Source: Limosilactobacillus reuteri subsp. reuteri
GTDB lineage: Bacteria > Bacillota > Bacilli > Lactobacillales > Lactobacillaceae
Length of the DNA stretch: 64,000 nucleotides
Reading direction: 5' to 3'
Assembly (NCBI RefSeq): GCF_000016825.1
Contig: NC_009513.1
Coordinates: 503,501 to 567,500, forward strand
Shown in pieces: positions 40,577-49,160 of the stretch. Positions within the stretch are counted from its first letter, which is position 1. Each line of letters begins with the position of its first letter. The translations under genes and the position numbers were made by a program. The notes under the pieces are model-generated. The model searched no databases and was not told the DNA's origin. It worked only from the letters and a program-made list of their open reading frames with translations.

Positions 40577-40849
40577 ATGTTTAGTGCAGTATTTTGGGTT
40601 TTAGCATTTTGGTTTATTGTCAATCTAGTCTGGACAATAGCGCGTCTTAATAATCGGATGATGTCAAGAACGTTTGCCTGGATAAATGTAGTGGCAGTAG
40701 TAATTGGCTTTTGGACATTTTATGCTGCCAGCAATGGCGGGGGCGGAATTGCTCCTTGGTTTCGGTTGATGAATTGGACTAACATTGTTCTTGCCATTTT
40801 TCAATTTTATAATGGATACTGTCCACATCAATATGGTAAAAAATCATAG
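40577..40849 (+). CDS. Small membrane protein, unknown function
   Basis: A 90-residue protein with three hydrophobic helices and a glycine run (NGGGGIAPWF) before the last helix. I use ATG 40577, with AAGGGAAGTG upstream; the frame from 40568 starts within that site. It is divergent from yueI and convergent with the VOC gene. The family is not recognised. Confidence 0.65.
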   Translation: MFSAVFWVLAFWFIVNLVWTIARLNNRMMSRTFAWINVVAVVIGFWTFYAASNGGGGIAPWFRLMNWTNIVLAIFQFYNGYCPHQYGKKS

Positions 40850-40857
40850 CTCTAATT

Positions 40858-40902
40858 AAAAAGGCGAGGTTGGAAGAATTCTTCTTCCGGCCTCGCCTTT
40901 GA
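40858..40902. terminator. Bidirectional terminator
   Basis: AAAGGCGAGG pairs with CCTCGCCTTT, extended by GGAAGAA/TTCTTCC, between the convergent small membrane gene and the VOC gene. A and T flanks are on both sides. Confidence 0.88.
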
Positions 40903-40906
40903 TGTT

Positions 40907-41314
40907 TTATTTTACAATTTCACAGAATTCGATTGTTTCACTGTTAGGGCCTTCAATGTTGAAGAACTTAATTCCCTTATCCCAGAAGTCAAGGTGTTGA
41001 ACTTCATTGTCCTTTAGTTTAAAACCTTCAGCTTTAGCAGCCTTGAAAGCCGCGTCCACATCGCTAGTATTAAGGGAAATGTGGTTAATAGCGCCCGTTT
41101 CGTGAACGGCACCGTCGCCAGTCCAGATTTCTAAAGTGAGGTGGCCATATTGCATGAAAACAACTTCATTTCCCTGGTCATCAGTATCAAATTCACCAAG
41201 CTTCTTGAAACCAAGCTTTTCCCAAAAAGCAATTGTTTTTGCCATATCATCGGTTGGAATCCCAATGTGTTGTACATCGTCAAAGTAACCTGCTAAACTC
41301 TTGTTAAATGCCAT
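40907..41314 (-). CDS. Glyoxalase/VOC family protein
   Basis: A 135-residue vicinal-oxygen-chelate protein with two beta-alpha-beta-beta-beta modules. Probable metal ligands are His17 (VQHIGIPTDDM), Glu56 (LTLEIW), His77 (INHISLNTSD) and Glu near 129 (ETIEFCEI). It is close to lactoylglutathione-lyase-like proteins, but the substrate is unknown. CAGGAGTG precedes the ATG. It follows the membrane protein gene by 24 bases and is probably cotranscribed. Confidence 0.87.
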   Translation of the reverse strand: MAFNKSLAGYFDDVQHIGIPTDDMAKTIAFWEKLGFKKLGEFDTDDQGNEVVFMQYGHLTLEIWTGDGAVHETGAINHISLNTSDVDAAFKAAKAEGFKLKDNEVQHLDFWDKGIKFFNIEGPNSETIEFCEIVK

Positions 41315-41338
41315 AATAAAATCACTCCTGTATAAATT

Positions 41339-42082
41339 TTAATTACCAATATCAAGTGCCTGGTGCTTTAATTTAGGGAAGATATAACGGTCTGCCCAAC
41401 CAGTAATTGCACCTTGGAAGGCAAGGGCAAATAATGTTCCTAATCCAAAGTTGTAAATACCGCCTTGCATGAATGCAGCAATAATTGCCATAATTGTTGG
41501 TGGAATGTATGATAACCACATCGCAATTGTTGCGTTACCATGGCAATAACGGAAACGAATAATTTGGAAAAGGTCATCAGCGGGGTGTAACACGAGGTTG
41601 ACACGCTGATAAATTGAAATGGCGGTTCCGATGAAAGCAACTCCTAAGAAGTTAATGAAAACATATAGGATAATCATCGGTAAGGTAGTGGCGTCCGGCA
41701 TAATTCGGTTAAAGATGTCAGAGAACCACTGGATAAAAATAGAAAATGGCAACATGAAAATAAAATTACCACCAATTCGTCGCCAGTCCCACTTATGCAT
41801 CAAAATTGCGTTGAGGACAGAAGTTAACATCCCTAAGACCATGAAAGCCCAGAAAAGGGTCATTGAATTATTCCCTAAAACGGCAATCCCTAGGTTGTTT
41901 TCTGCGGCTGTCCAATAAGCGGAGCCAAGAAATTGTGGGTGGACGTGTGAACTTGTAACAAGTGTTAGGACGTTCCCCATTGAGTTAATAACAATTGACA
42001 GTGCAAAGTATGCCCAACTAGCAGTTAATGAAATTGTTCGCTCGGCAACTTGACCTTGTACTGGAACTTTTTCTTGTTCCAT
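41339..42082 (-). CDS. Multi-pass membrane protein, YczE/DUF6198-like
   Basis: A 247-residue protein with about six membrane segments. It shows SWAYFALSIVINSMGNVLTLVT near the start and NFLGVAFIGTAISIYQRVNLVLHPADDLFQI in the middle, a pattern like the YczE/YitT-type proteins of Bacillota. The function is unknown. GGGAGAA precedes ATG 42082. The 250-base region upstream carries LacI/CcpA-like palindromes, so sugar control is possible. Confidence 0.6.
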   Translation of the reverse strand: MEQEKVPVQGQVAERTISLTASWAYFALSIVINSMGNVLTLVTSSHVHPQFLGSAYWTAAENNLGIAVLGNNSMTLFWAFMVLGMLTSVLNAILMHKWDWRRIGGNFIFMLPFSIFIQWFSDIFNRIMPDATTLPMIILYVFINFLGVAFIGTAISIYQRVNLVLHPADDLFQIIRFRYCHGNATIAMWLSYIPPTIMAIIAAFMQGGIYNFGLGTLFALAFQGAITGWADRYIFPKLKHQALDIGN

Positions 42083-42238
42083 TTATATTCTCCCTTCCAA
42101 CTTGACCAATCATTTGGTGAAGTTATTCACTTTCTCTCTACGATGAATTAATTTACAACCATCAAAAAAGCTTGTCAAGCGCTTCACAAGCTGAAATAAC
42201 GGGATTTATCCTATACCAAAATTATTGAAACGATTTAC

Positions 42239-42252
42239 TGAAAGCGCAAACA
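42239..42252. promoter_or_regulatory. Candidate cre site between the membrane gene and yaaA
   Basis: TGAAAGCGCAAACA matches 13 of 14 positions of the CcpA consensus. A second dyad centred on AAGCGCTT at about 42178-42185 lies 60 bases away. Which of the two divergent genes is controlled cannot be told. Confidence 0.5.
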
Positions 42253-42334
42253 TTAAGTGGGCATAGGAAACATAAATCTAATTAGACCAATTAGCTGAAA
42301 AAGCTTACAAAAAAATTTTGAAAGGATGAGATAT

Positions 42335-43084
42335 GTGAAAATAATCATTTCTCCAGCACGAACAATGCAAGTTGATACTGACTCCTTACTTTACAAAGAT
42401 TTGCCGGAATTTCTTCAGCAGACAAAAGACATTTTAGGGTGGATGAGGAGTTTATCTTATGATGAGTTACACAAAGTATGGGGGAATTGCAGCTCGCGTT
42501 TAGCGATGAAAAATTATCAATGGCTCCAACAAATGGATCTTCAACGAAAGCTGACGCCAGCGATTATTGCTTTTACTGGTCTGCAATATCAATATATGGC
42601 GCCAAGTGTTTTCTCGGAGGATGGGCTGAAATACGTTCAAGACAATTTACGGATATTATCAGGATTTTATGGTATTTTACGGCCGTTTGATGGAATAATA
42701 CCTTATCGCTTAGGGATGGGTGACATGGCGCCAGTGAATGGATATAAGAATCTTTATGACTTTTGGGGAGAACAACTTTATCATGAACTCTATAAGAATA
42801 ATGATTTAGTAATTAGCTTAGCCTCGGTCGAATACGAAAAGGCAATTACTCCTTATCTACAAACGCAAGATCGATTTATTAAATGTATTTTTGGCGAAGA
42901 AATAAATGGAAAGATAAAACAAAAAGCAACATTAGCTAAAATGGCTCGTGGGAACATGGTGCGATATTTAGCAGAAAACCAAATTCAAACGATTGAAGGC
43001 GTCAAGCAGTTTAATATCGGCGGTTACCGTTTTCGGGAAGATCTGTCTACTGATGAAAAATTAGTTTTCGAACTGGTAAAGTAA
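42335..43084 (+). CDS. yaaA: Peroxide stress protein YaaA (DUF328)
   Basis: A 249-residue YaaA-family protein. GTG 42335 gives MKIIISPARTMQ and a good distance from AAAGGATGA. The ATG at 42326 abuts that site. The conserved ending VKQFNIGGYRFREDLSTDEKLVF and the LSGFYGILRPFDGI segment identify the family. In E. coli YaaA lowers free iron during peroxide stress, and the precise biochemistry is unsettled. Confidence 0.9.
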   Translation: MKIIISPARTMQVDTDSLLYKDLPEFLQQTKDILGWMRSLSYDELHKVWGNCSSRLAMKNYQWLQQMDLQRKLTPAIIAFTGLQYQYMAPSVFSEDGLKYVQDNLRILSGFYGILRPFDGIIPYRLGMGDMAPVNGYKNLYDFWGEQLYHELYKNNDLVISLASVEYEKAITPYLQTQDRFIKCIFGEEINGKIKQKATLAKMARGNMVRYLAENQIQTIEGVKQFNIGGYRFREDLSTDEKLVFELVK

Positions 43085-43111
43085 AAGTAATCATATTATT
43101 TGCCAATCTTT

Positions 43112-43141
43112 TTGAATTGTCTTATAAAAGAATTGTATACA
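43112..43141 (+). promoter_or_regulatory. oxc promoter
   Basis: TTGAAT at 43112-43117, 18 bases, TATACA at 43136-43141. The leader to the oxc start is about 50 bases. Confidence 0.5.
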
Positions 43142-43199
43142 AAACTATCCACATTGCACTGATTCTATTAAATTTTTAATGATAGAAGGGAGCCAAATT

Positions 43200-44930
43200 A
43201 TGGTAGGCGATTCTTTAAATAAGACAGGTGCCAATTTATTAATCAAGGCCTTGCAAGAGAATAATATTAACCGAATGTATGGAATAGTTGGAATCCCGGT
43301 AACCGATTTAGCGCGGCTCGCTGAATTACGCGGAATGAAATATTATGGTTTTCGCCGTGAAGATTCAGCAGTTAATGCCGCTGCGGCAACTGGTTACTTA
43401 ACGCAAAAACCTGGCGTTGCATTAACTGTTTCAGCACCCGGTTTTTTGAATGGATTAACAGCTTTAGCTCAAGCTACTAAGAATTGTTTTCCGTTGATTA
43501 TGATTTCAGGTTCGTCTGAACGCCATATTATTGACTTATCACAGGGCGATTATGAAGGCCTCGACCAATATAATGCGGCAAAACCCTTCTGCAAAAAAGC
43601 TTATCGGGTTGATCGAGCAGAAGATATGGGATTAGCTGTTGCAAGAGCCATTCGGACAGCAGTTTCAGGCCGCCCTGGTGGTGTTTATCTTGATATCCCA
43701 GCTGACACAATTGTTCAAGAAGATGATGCTGATCAATCTAGTTTGGGTGTTTATAAGTTAGTTGATCCTGCCCCTAAACAGGTACCTAATGATGAAGCAA
43801 TATCACGAGCGGTTGATTTAATCAAGAATGCCAAAAAGCCCCTTATTATTTTAGGAAAAGGGGCTGCCTATGATCGGACCGAAAAACAAGTGCAACAATT
43901 AGTAGCTGAAACGAATATTCCATTTTTGCCAATGTCGATGGCAAAAGGGCTAATTCCAGATGATAGTCCTCATTCTGCTGCAGCGGCTCGTTCTCTTTCA
44001 CTGCGAAATGCTGACGTAGTAATTGTAATTGGTGCCCGTTTAAACTGGATGCTTTCATATGGGGATGCACCACAATTTAACCCGCATGCAAAATTTGTTC
44101 AGCTAGACATCGATGCCACGCAGTTTGATTCCTCACAGCCAATTAGTGCCCCGCTCCAAGGAGACCTTAAGTCGATTTTAGATAAATTGGTTCCAGCACT
44201 ATTGGCAACTGGATATCAAGCGCCCGAAGAATGGTTAGAGCAAATTGCACAAGATACTGAGAAAAATGACAAAAAATTCGCGCAACGAATTGCTAATGGT
44301 AAAGTAGCACAAAATTTTGGCTATTATGGAGCAATTGCGCCTATTGCTGAATACTTCCAACAACATCCAGATACCTATCTAGTCAGTGAGGGGGCTAATA
44401 CGCTTGACATTGGACGAGATATGATTGGAATGCAACTCCCCCGTCATCGACTCGACACAGGAACTTGGGGCGTCATGGGTGTTGGCCTTGGTTATGCAAT
44501 TGCGGCAGCAGTTGAAACAGGAAAACATGTTGTTGCGCTTGATGGCGATAGTGCATTTGGTTTTGATGGGATGGAGATTGAAACGATTTGTCGATATAAG
44601 TTGCCGATTACGGTCGTTATTATCAATAATGGCGGAATATATAACGGAATCGGCCAAGTTGTTCCTAATCAACTTGGGCCAACTACTCTTGATCCAACTG
44701 CCAGGTATGATTTAATGGCTAAGGCCTTTGGTGGTGATAATTATTTTGTAAGTGATTACGATGAGATGAAAAATGTTTTTGCAAGAGCTGTTGACTCGGG
44801 GCGACCAAATATTATTAATGTTCAAATTGCACCATCGATGGGAAAAGAATCTGGCCATATTGGGAATCTAAATCCAAAGCTTAATTTACAACCACTTGAA
44901 GAAAATGAGAGGAGCCATCATAATGACTGA
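43200..44930 (+). CDS. oxc: Oxalyl-CoA decarboxylase
   Basis: A 576-residue thiamine-diphosphate enzyme turning oxalyl-CoA into formyl-CoA and CO2. The ThDP motif runs GDSAFGFDGMEIETI ... INNGGIYNG. The activating glutamate region is YGFRREDSAVNAA in the N-terminal domain. ATG 43200 follows AAGGGAG. The next gene is the partner formyl-CoA transferase, overlapping by 8 bases. The enzyme is intact, but its CoA-ester substrate depends on a working Frc, which is broken here. Confidence 0.94.
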   Translation: MVGDSLNKTGANLLIKALQENNINRMYGIVGIPVTDLARLAELRGMKYYGFRREDSAVNAAAATGYLTQKPGVALTVSAPGFLNGLTALAQATKNCFPLIMISGSSERHIIDLSQGDYEGLDQYNAAKPFCKKAYRVDRAEDMGLAVARAIRTAVSGRPGGVYLDIPADTIVQEDDADQSSLGVYKLVDPAPKQVPNDEAISRAVDLIKNAKKPLIILGKGAAYDRTEKQVQQLVAETNIPFLPMSMAKGLIPDDSPHSAAAARSLSLRNADVVIVIGARLNWMLSYGDAPQFNPHAKFVQLDIDATQFDSSQPISAPLQGDLKSILDKLVPALLATGYQAPEEWLEQIAQDTEKNDKKFAQRIANGKVAQNFGYYGAIAPIAEYFQQHPDTYLVSEGANTLDIGRDMIGMQLPRHRLDTGTWGVMGVGLGYAIAAAVETGKHVVALDGDSAFGFDGMEIETICRYKLPITVVIINNGGIYNGIGQVVPNQLGPTTLDPTARYDLMAKAFGGDNYFVSDYDEMKNVFARAVDSGRPNIINVQIAPSMGKESGHIGNLNPKLNLQPLEENERSHHND

Positions 44931-45852
44931 ACAAAGTGAAAATGCACCATTAAAAGGAATTAAAGTTGTTGACTGGACGCAGGTTCAATCGGGGCCTTCT
45001 TGTACTCAGCTTTTAGCATGGCTAGGAGCGGATGTGATTAAAATTGAACGGACTAATACCGGCGACCCAACTCGTAATGAACTGCTTGATATTAAAGATT
45101 CATGGAGTCTTTATTATTTACAATTAAACGCAAACAAAAAATCATTAACTCTTGATATTAAAACTCCAGAAGGTCAAAAAATAATGTATGACTTACTCAA
45201 GAAGGCTGATGTCTTTGTGGAGAATATCAGGCCTGGTGCGGCGACTAGAGCAGGCTTTGGCTGGAAAAAAGTACACGAATTAAATCCACGTTTAATCATG
45301 GCCTCGTTAAAAGGGTTTAATAAGGGATCACGTTTTGCCAATGTAAAAGCCTTTGAACCGGTTGCGCAATCTGCTGGTGGTGCGGCTTCGGCAACGGGAT
45401 GGAATGAAGGAGATGCAAATATCCCAACGCAGTCAGCAGCGGCATTAGGAGATTCTAACTCTGGAATGCATTTAACGATTGCAATTTTAGCTGCTTTGCT
45501 ACAACGAGAGCATACTGGTAAAGGGAGCTATGTTTATCAATCAATGCAGGATGCGGTTATTAACCTTTGTCGGATTAAATTGCGGGATCAATTGATGTTA
45601 GACAATCTCGGCGCATTGCCATTCTATGCAGTCTATCCTAACTATAAATGGGGAAAAGCAATTCCTAGGTCCGAAAATAGTGAAGGTGGGCAAGTGATTG
45701 GCTGGACTTATAAGGCAAAAGGTTGGGAAACGGATCCTAATGCCTATGTTTATATTAATGTCTTTAGACCTAGTTGAGTGCGCGAGCAGAGCGAGTGCAC
45801 GAAACAAAAAACCACCTGCTATGCGGGTGGGCGATAAAAATTATATAAAAAA

Positions 45853-45910
45853 GGCCTCTTTTGCCTTAAGATGTAGGTGTTCAAGCCAAAGTCAATAAGG
45901 GAAAAGAGGT
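45853..45910 (+). promoter_or_regulatory. RBS-masking hairpin in the tnpA leader
   Basis: CCTCTTTT (45855-45862) is complementary to AAAAGAGG (45902-45909), which is the tnpA ribosome site. The self-complementary TTATATAA at 45841-45848 and 45910-45917 can extend the stem. IS200 elements are known to hide their start region this way. Confidence 0.7.
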
Positions 45911-45919
45911 TATATAAAT

Positions 45920-46378
45920 ATGGCTAATAAATTAAATAGCTTAGCCCATACGAAGTGGTTATGTAAGTATCACATCGTATTCATACCAAAGTATAGACGT
46001 AAAGCGATCTTCAATCAATACCGAAGAGACCTGAGAGATTATATTCGTTTGTTGTGCAAATATAAGGGAGTAGAAATAATTGAAGGTCATATGATGCCAG
46101 ATCATGTGCACTTGTTAGTAAGTATTCCGCCGAAACTAAGTGTCTCGCAGTTTATGGGATACTTAAAAGGGAAAAGTGCATTAATGATGTTTGATCGACA
46201 TGCAAACTTAAAATACAAATATGGGAACCGACATTTTTGGGCTGAAGGCTACTATGTGAGTACAGTTGGATTAAATGAATCCACGATAAAGAAGTATATC
46301 CGAGATCAAGAGAAACATGATATAGCAATGGATAAGCTAACAAGTGTGGAATATTCGGACCCTTTTAAGGGTAAGTGA
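45920..46378 (+). CDS. tnpA: IS200/IS605-family transposase TnpA (Y1 HUH)
   Basis: A 152-residue single-strand transposase. The HUH motif is His62-Val-His64 in MPDHVHLLVSIP and the nucleophile is Tyr126 in STIKKYIRDQE. The length is standard and the gene is intact. AAAAGAGG lies before ATG 45920 but can be paired in the leader hairpin. Confidence 0.95.
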   Translation: MANKLNSLAHTKWLCKYHIVFIPKYRRKAIFNQYRRDLRDYIRLLCKYKGVEIIEGHMMPDHVHLLVSIPPKLSVSQFMGYLKGKSALMMFDRHANLKYKYGNRHFWAEGYYVSTVGLNESTIKKYIRDQEKHDIAMDKLTSVEYSDPFKGK

Positions 46379-46442
46379 GGTAGTATAAACACCGCTTAAA
46401 GCGGTGGCAAAGTAGTCAGAGCATTTTGGCTTGAGCAAAGCG

Positions 46443-46474
46443 AAAGCCAGCGCCTTGAGACGCCGGCTTTTATT
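46443..46474 (+). terminator. Terminator within the IS200-type element after tnpA
   Basis: AAAGCC and GGCTTT with inner GCG/CGC pairing, followed by TATTAT. The nearby palindromes ACCGCTTAAAGCGGT and TCGGCTTATAGCCGA also lie in this non-coding end. Confidence 0.6.
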
Positions 46475-47045
46475 ATCGGCTTATAGCCGATGTGCAAACC
46501 ACCCGTTTGACGGGTGGTTATGATTGTTATTCAAAATAAAAACAAAAGCTGGGAGACAATTGCTAATACGATGGGTCATCCTGAATGGGCTACTGATGAA
46601 CGATTTAAGGATTGGGAACATCGCCAGCTCCATAAACAAGAAATTTACCCATTGATTGAATCATATACCAAGAATTACGATAAGTATGAGTTAACTAAAA
46701 AACTCGGAGCGGCTGGTATACCAGTCGGCCCGGTTTTAGATTGGCATGAACTCGAAAATGATCCAGATTTAAATGAAGATGGTACCCTAGTTAAGATTAA
46801 TCAGGGAGGAAATCGCGGCGAATTTAAGACGGTGGGGATGCCGTTTACGATGTCAAACTATAAACCAACCTATAAGCGAGCCCCAGATCTTGGTGAAAAT
46901 AATAAGGAGATTCTATCTTCGCTTGGTTATGATCCGGAACAAATTGAAGAATTAGTAGCTAAGGGCGTAATCTCAAAAGTAGAAAAACCTCATAATCCGC
47001 GGACAAAAGTTATTAAGGATTAACTATGGTTTATGCTGATAAAAG

Positions 47046-47086
47046 AAAAGAGATCGGAAAATTGAATTTTTCGGTCTCTTTTACAT
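47046..47086 (+). terminator. Terminator of the oxalate operon and intron target
   Basis: AAAAGAGATCGGAAAA (47046-47061) pairs with TTTTTCGGTCTCTTTT (47067-47082) through two wobble pairs and a 5-base loop. The group II intron begins four bases after the stem, at 47087. Confidence 0.88.
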
Positions 47087-48996
47087 GTGCGCCCGGCATG
47101 GGTATTAGCTAGGCGGTGAGAGTCCGCTATGGGCCGTAGTAGTCGGAACCATGAGCTGAGGACAAGGGTGTCCACTGTGAGGTGGAATCTGAAGGAAGTC
47201 TAAGGCAAAGTACTGCACCGATGAACAAGAAGTAGCTATAAGGCTGGAACTAACTGGATAAGACTGCATGACAAGTTAAAGTCCAACACTACTCGAAGTT
47301 ACTTTCAGTAAAGCTACCGGTGACATGGTACGAAAGTTAATATCCTTACCCGGGGAGATCTGGCCTACACGTTTCCGACAAGAGGAATAAGTTTAATTTC
47401 CACAGAAACAAGCGGTGCAGTGATGTAGCGTTGAGTAAGCCAGAAGTCAGCCGAGGTCATAGTAGTCTGAGTAATCAGATGAAGGACTGAACGACAATAA
47501 CTTGTAACTTATATCGGAGGTGTAATCAGGTGCGACAATCGCAGAAAACAGAACAACAAGCTGACCGCTTGTCGAGGATAGGTTTGGAAAACCGAAAGTA
47601 CACAAGGGCGCGTAGTACCGATTATGGTGAAGGTAAAGGTATGAGTGTCACTATCCAAGACTTAGTCTTGGACCGCAATAACCTTAATCAGGCTTATTTG
47701 CGAGTTAAGAGAAATAAAGGGGCAGCAGGCATTGACGATATGACAGTCAATGACCTTCTGCCATATCTCAGAGAAAATAAGACGGAATTGATCGCTAGTT
47801 TGCGTGAGGGCAAGTATAAACCAGCACCAGTCAAACGGGTAGAAATTCCGAAGCCTAATGGTGGAGTAAGAAAACTCGGAATACCAACAGTGGTGGACCG
47901 AATGGTTCAACAAGCTGTGGCCCAAATTCTTACACCTATCTTTGAGCGTGTTTTCTCTGATAATAGTTTTGGCTTCCGCCCTCACCGTGGGGCTCACGAC
48001 GCTATTGCAAAAGTAGTAGATCTTTATAATCAAGGTTATCGAAGAGTTGTCGACTTAGACCTAAAAGCCTATTTTGATAATGTTAATCATGACTTGATGA
48101 TTAAGTATCTTCAACAATATATTGATGACCCATGGACACTAAGGCTCATTCGTAAGTTTCTAACTAGCGGAGTCTTAGACCATGGGCTTTTCGCTAAGAG
48201 TGAAAAAGGAACCCCACAAGGAGGGCCATTGTCACCAATACTGGCGAATATCTATCTAAATGAGTTGGATAAAGAGTTGACTAGACGTGGTCACCACTTT
48301 GTGCGCTATGCGGATGATTGTAACATTTATGTTAAAAGTCAACGAGCCGGAGAACGAGTAATGCGAAGCATTACCCAGTTTCTTGAAAAGCGATTGAAAG
48401 TTAAAGTGAACCCAGATAAAACCAAAGTCGGTAGCCCGCTACGGTTAAAGTTTCTTGGCTTTTCGTTGGGTGTAGACCACAATGGAGCCTACGCCCGTCC
48501 AGCAAAACAATCGCAACAACGAGTAAAGAAAGCATTGAGGTTATTAACTAAACGTAATCGTGGAATATCTCTGACAAGAATGTTTGAAGAAATTCAGCGA
48601 AAAATGCGTGGATGGCTTCAGTACTACTCAATTGGGAAACTAACTGACTTTATTCAACGCCTTGACAAGTGGTTGAGGGCCCGAATAAGACAGTATATCT
48701 GGAAGCAATGGAAGAAGCTTAAAACTAAGGTAACTAACTTACAGAAGCTGGGGCTGTCCCAGCGTGATGCATACGTCTTCGCTAGTACCCGCAAGGGCTA
48801 CTGGCGAACTGCACACAGTAAGACCTTGAGCTATTCTCTAACAAATAGAAAACTGGAACAACTCGGACTTATGAATATGTCCAAGACGCTCCAGTCAATT
48901 CAAAGTGATTAAGTTGTCGAACCGCCGTATACGGAACCGTACGTACGGTGGTGTGAGAGGTCGATAATTGAACTAATCAATTATCTCCTACTCGAT
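47087..48996 (+). mobile_element. Group II intron, class C-like, with maturase
   Basis: The 5' end GTGCGCCCGGCATGGGT is the standard start of a class C group II intron, closely like the Oceanobacillus iheyensis intron. Bases 47087-47529 hold ribozyme domains I-III and part of IV with no other gene. The 3' part after the maturase has a domain V-like hairpin (GTATACGG ... GTACGTACGG) and a domain VI stem (ATAATTGA/TCAATTAT) with the branch region, ending near CTCGAT at 48996. Insertion directly after a terminator stem is the known habit of class C introns. The exact 3' boundary is uncertain by a few bases. Confidence 0.9.
47530..48912 (+). CDS. ltrA: Group II intron reverse transcriptase/maturase
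   Basis: A 460-residue protein starting with GTG 47530 behind GGAGGTG. It has the reverse transcriptase fingers and palm with the YADD active site at residues 260-263, GTPQGGPLSPILANIYLNEL before it, and a GIIM maturase domain (RKMRGWLQYYSIG) near residue 360. There is no HNH endonuclease domain at the end, which fits class C. The frame is intact, so the intron may still be mobile. Confidence 0.95.
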   Translation: MRQSQKTEQQADRLSRIGLENRKYTRARSTDYGEGKGMSVTIQDLVLDRNNLNQAYLRVKRNKGAAGIDDMTVNDLLPYLRENKTELIASLREGKYKPAPVKRVEIPKPNGGVRKLGIPTVVDRMVQQAVAQILTPIFERVFSDNSFGFRPHRGAHDAIAKVVDLYNQGYRRVVDLDLKAYFDNVNHDLMIKYLQQYIDDPWTLRLIRKFLTSGVLDHGLFAKSEKGTPQGGPLSPILANIYLNELDKELTRRGHHFVRYADDCNIYVKSQRAGERVMRSITQFLEKRLKVKVNPDKTKVGSPLRLKFLGFSLGVDHNGAYARPAKQSQQRVKKALRLLTKRNRGISLTRMFEEIQRKMRGWLQYYSIGKLTDFIQRLDKWLRARIRQYIWKQWKKLKTKVTNLQKLGLSQRDAYVFASTRKGYWRTAHSKTLSYSLTNRKLEQLGLMNMSKTLQSIQSD

Positions 48997-49060
48997 CTTT
49001 AAAGCTATCTTAGTCTTCTGTATTGTTCGCTTTTTGCGGATGTTTATATTAGTTTCTAGG

Positions 49061-49090
49061 TTGTTTTAGAATTATTTGTGGTATAAAACG
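49061..49090 (+). promoter_or_regulatory. Purine permease promoter with possible PurR box
   Basis: The extended -10 TGGTATAAA is at 49079-49087. AAAACGAATATT at 49085 and, inverted, ATTGTTCGC at 49023 resemble halves of PurR boxes (CGAA cores). Spacing is wider than the usual pair, so PurR control is only suggested. Confidence 0.45.
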
Positions 49091-49160
49091 AATATTAGTG
49101 TTGAAAACCCGACGATTATATGCAATAATCACACTATCATATTTATTTGGGGTGTGTATT

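Larger units (their letters stand above)
45761..46526 (+). mobile_element. IS200/IS605-family element, tnpA only (about 766 bp)
   Basis: Boundaries come from the frc frame and are uncertain by one or two bases. There is no target duplication, as expected of this family. The left subterminal hairpin is CCACCTGC/GCGGGTGG (about 45810-45830). The right is AACCACCCGT/ACGGGTGGTT (46497-46519). It carries a Y1 transposase and no tnpB. The last bases of the left flank read TTAATG, the candidate target tetranucleotide. Such elements move as single-stranded circles and excise precisely. Confidence 0.9.
44923..47023 (+). pseudogene. frc: Formyl-CoA:oxalate CoA-transferase, split by an IS200-type element
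   Basis: The gene starts at ATG 44923 behind GAGAGGAG. The first part gives residues 1-279, including the catalytic Asp177 in ALGDSNSGMH, then runs into the IS at about 45760 and hits a stop at 45775-45777. The coding sequence resumes at about 46527 and ends at 47023 with family-typical GHPEWATDERF and MPFTMSNYKP. Joining 44923-45760 to 46527-47023 gives 1,335 bases, exactly 445 codons with the stop, reading ...YINV-IQNKNKSW... The gene is thus broken only by the insertion. Frc swaps CoA from formyl-CoA to oxalate. Confidence 0.93.

Noticed and set aside
42171..42188. Dyad TTGTCAAGCGCTTCACAA as a cre site
   Set aside because: It is palindromic, but only the centre fits the CcpA consensus; I list the better match at 42239 instead.
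45698..45898. Plus-strand frame running from frc into the IS left end
   Set aside because: It is out of frame with frc and crosses the IS hairpin; it is a by-product of the insertion.
47662..48033. Minus-strand frame of 123 codons inside the maturase gene
   Set aside because: It is a shadow of the intact reverse transcriptase frame, with no domain or ribosome site.
48997..49160. Purine riboswitch before the guanine/hypoxanthine permease
   Set aside because: The conserved core of the purine aptamer is not present; only PurR-box-like halves are seen.
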